Part shown: in pieces, positions 63,913 to 64,000 of the stretch
How the letters are laid out: the number at the start of each line of letters is the position of its first letter
How positions within the stretch are numbered: position 1 is the stretch's first letter
Source of the DNA: Thiohalocapsa sp. ML1
GTDB lineage: Bacteria > Pseudomonadota > Gammaproteobacteria > Chromatiales > Chromatiaceae
Length of the DNA: 64,000 nt
Reading direction: 5' to 3'
Assembly: GCF_001469165.1 (NCBI RefSeq)
Contig: NZ_JABX01000014.1
Span: forward strand, 1 to 64,000
The notes under the pieces: model-generated
Told to the model about the DNA's origin: nothing
Databases searched by the model: none
Seen by the model: the letters and a program-made list of their open reading frames with translations, nothing else
Position numbers and translations under genes: made by a program

Positions 63913-64000
63913 ATGGGCGAGCCTGAGGCGGACAGAAAAGCGGCCAAACCAGCGGAAGCCAGCACCGGCACGCAGGCGCCGGCAGACCGTGGCGAGCCCG
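63913..64000 (+). CDS. Possible start of a gene cut by the window edge
   Basis: An ATG at 63913 opens MGEPEADRKAAKPAEASTGT and remains open to the end of the window. The composition is charged and alanine-rich, like a disordered N-terminus. There is no clear ribosome binding site. It may be the beginning of a gene outside the window or chance. Confidence 0.25.
   Translation, partial: MGEPEADRKAAKPAEASTGTQAPADRGEP

Overview
The window is chromosomal DNA from a high-GC gammaproteobacterium. I infer Chromatiales or a close relative. The gene order follows the backbone known from Escherichia coli around spoT: mutM, rpmG-rpmB, radC, coaBC, dut, pyrE, rph, yicC, gmk, rpoZ, spoT. argB, algC and a yggS-proC-yggT-yggU-rdgB cluster are added. 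No rRNA, tRNA or CRISPR array was found. The species assignment is inference.

Left end (1-9030). A truncated IS91-type transposase is followed by a run of minus-strand genes of lower GC. They are separated by at least eight imperfect palindromes, most with ends close to RYYYAAC and GTTRRRY, which I read as integron attC sites. No integrase gene is visible and mutM abuts the end where one would be expected, so this looks like a CALIN (cluster of attC sites lacking an integrase). Its cassettes carry hicBA, a second toxin-antitoxin-like pair, a two-gene CBASS defence system (CD-NTase with AGS-C sensor plus a SLATT 2TM effector), a HEPN-motif protein, a trypsin-like protease and two unrecognised two-gene cassettes.

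9.2-21.3 kb. mutM is followed by a four-gene ABC/Gldg/DUF4340 operon, a small DcrB-PAAR-methyltransferase group of type VI secretion flavour, a lone HyuA-type hydantoinase, a membrane desaturase, a bidirectional terminator and rpmB-rpmG.

21.5-34.5 kb. An autotransporter and a 2771-residue secreted multidomain protein (degenerate transglutaminase-like domain, NEW3/CARDB-like repeats, beta-propeller, four PKD domains, FN3) precede a Uma2-family gene and radC.

35-52.6 kb. Housekeeping genes run coaBC-dut-algC-argB, then pyrE, a TauE/SafE protein, a dynamin-like GTPase, yggU-yggT-proC-yggS-rdgB-rph, a Ser/Thr kinase, yicC and gmk.

52.6-58.8 kb. An accessory block separates gmk from rpoZ-spoT. 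It holds a DUF4160/DUF2442 remnant, a complete IS4-type element carrying a DruA-like DUF4338 gene, and a type II restriction-modification pair.

58.8-64 kb. rpoZ, spoT, a lipoprotein gene and a CFA-type synthase gene follow.

Many intergenic gaps hold a composite repeat family of 7-bp arrays (TTGGCCC/CTCGGCC), ATCGAA/ATCGGG runs and a GAGGCAGAGCCTC palindrome. A G4-forming GGGGCTA array begins directly after the algC stop codon.
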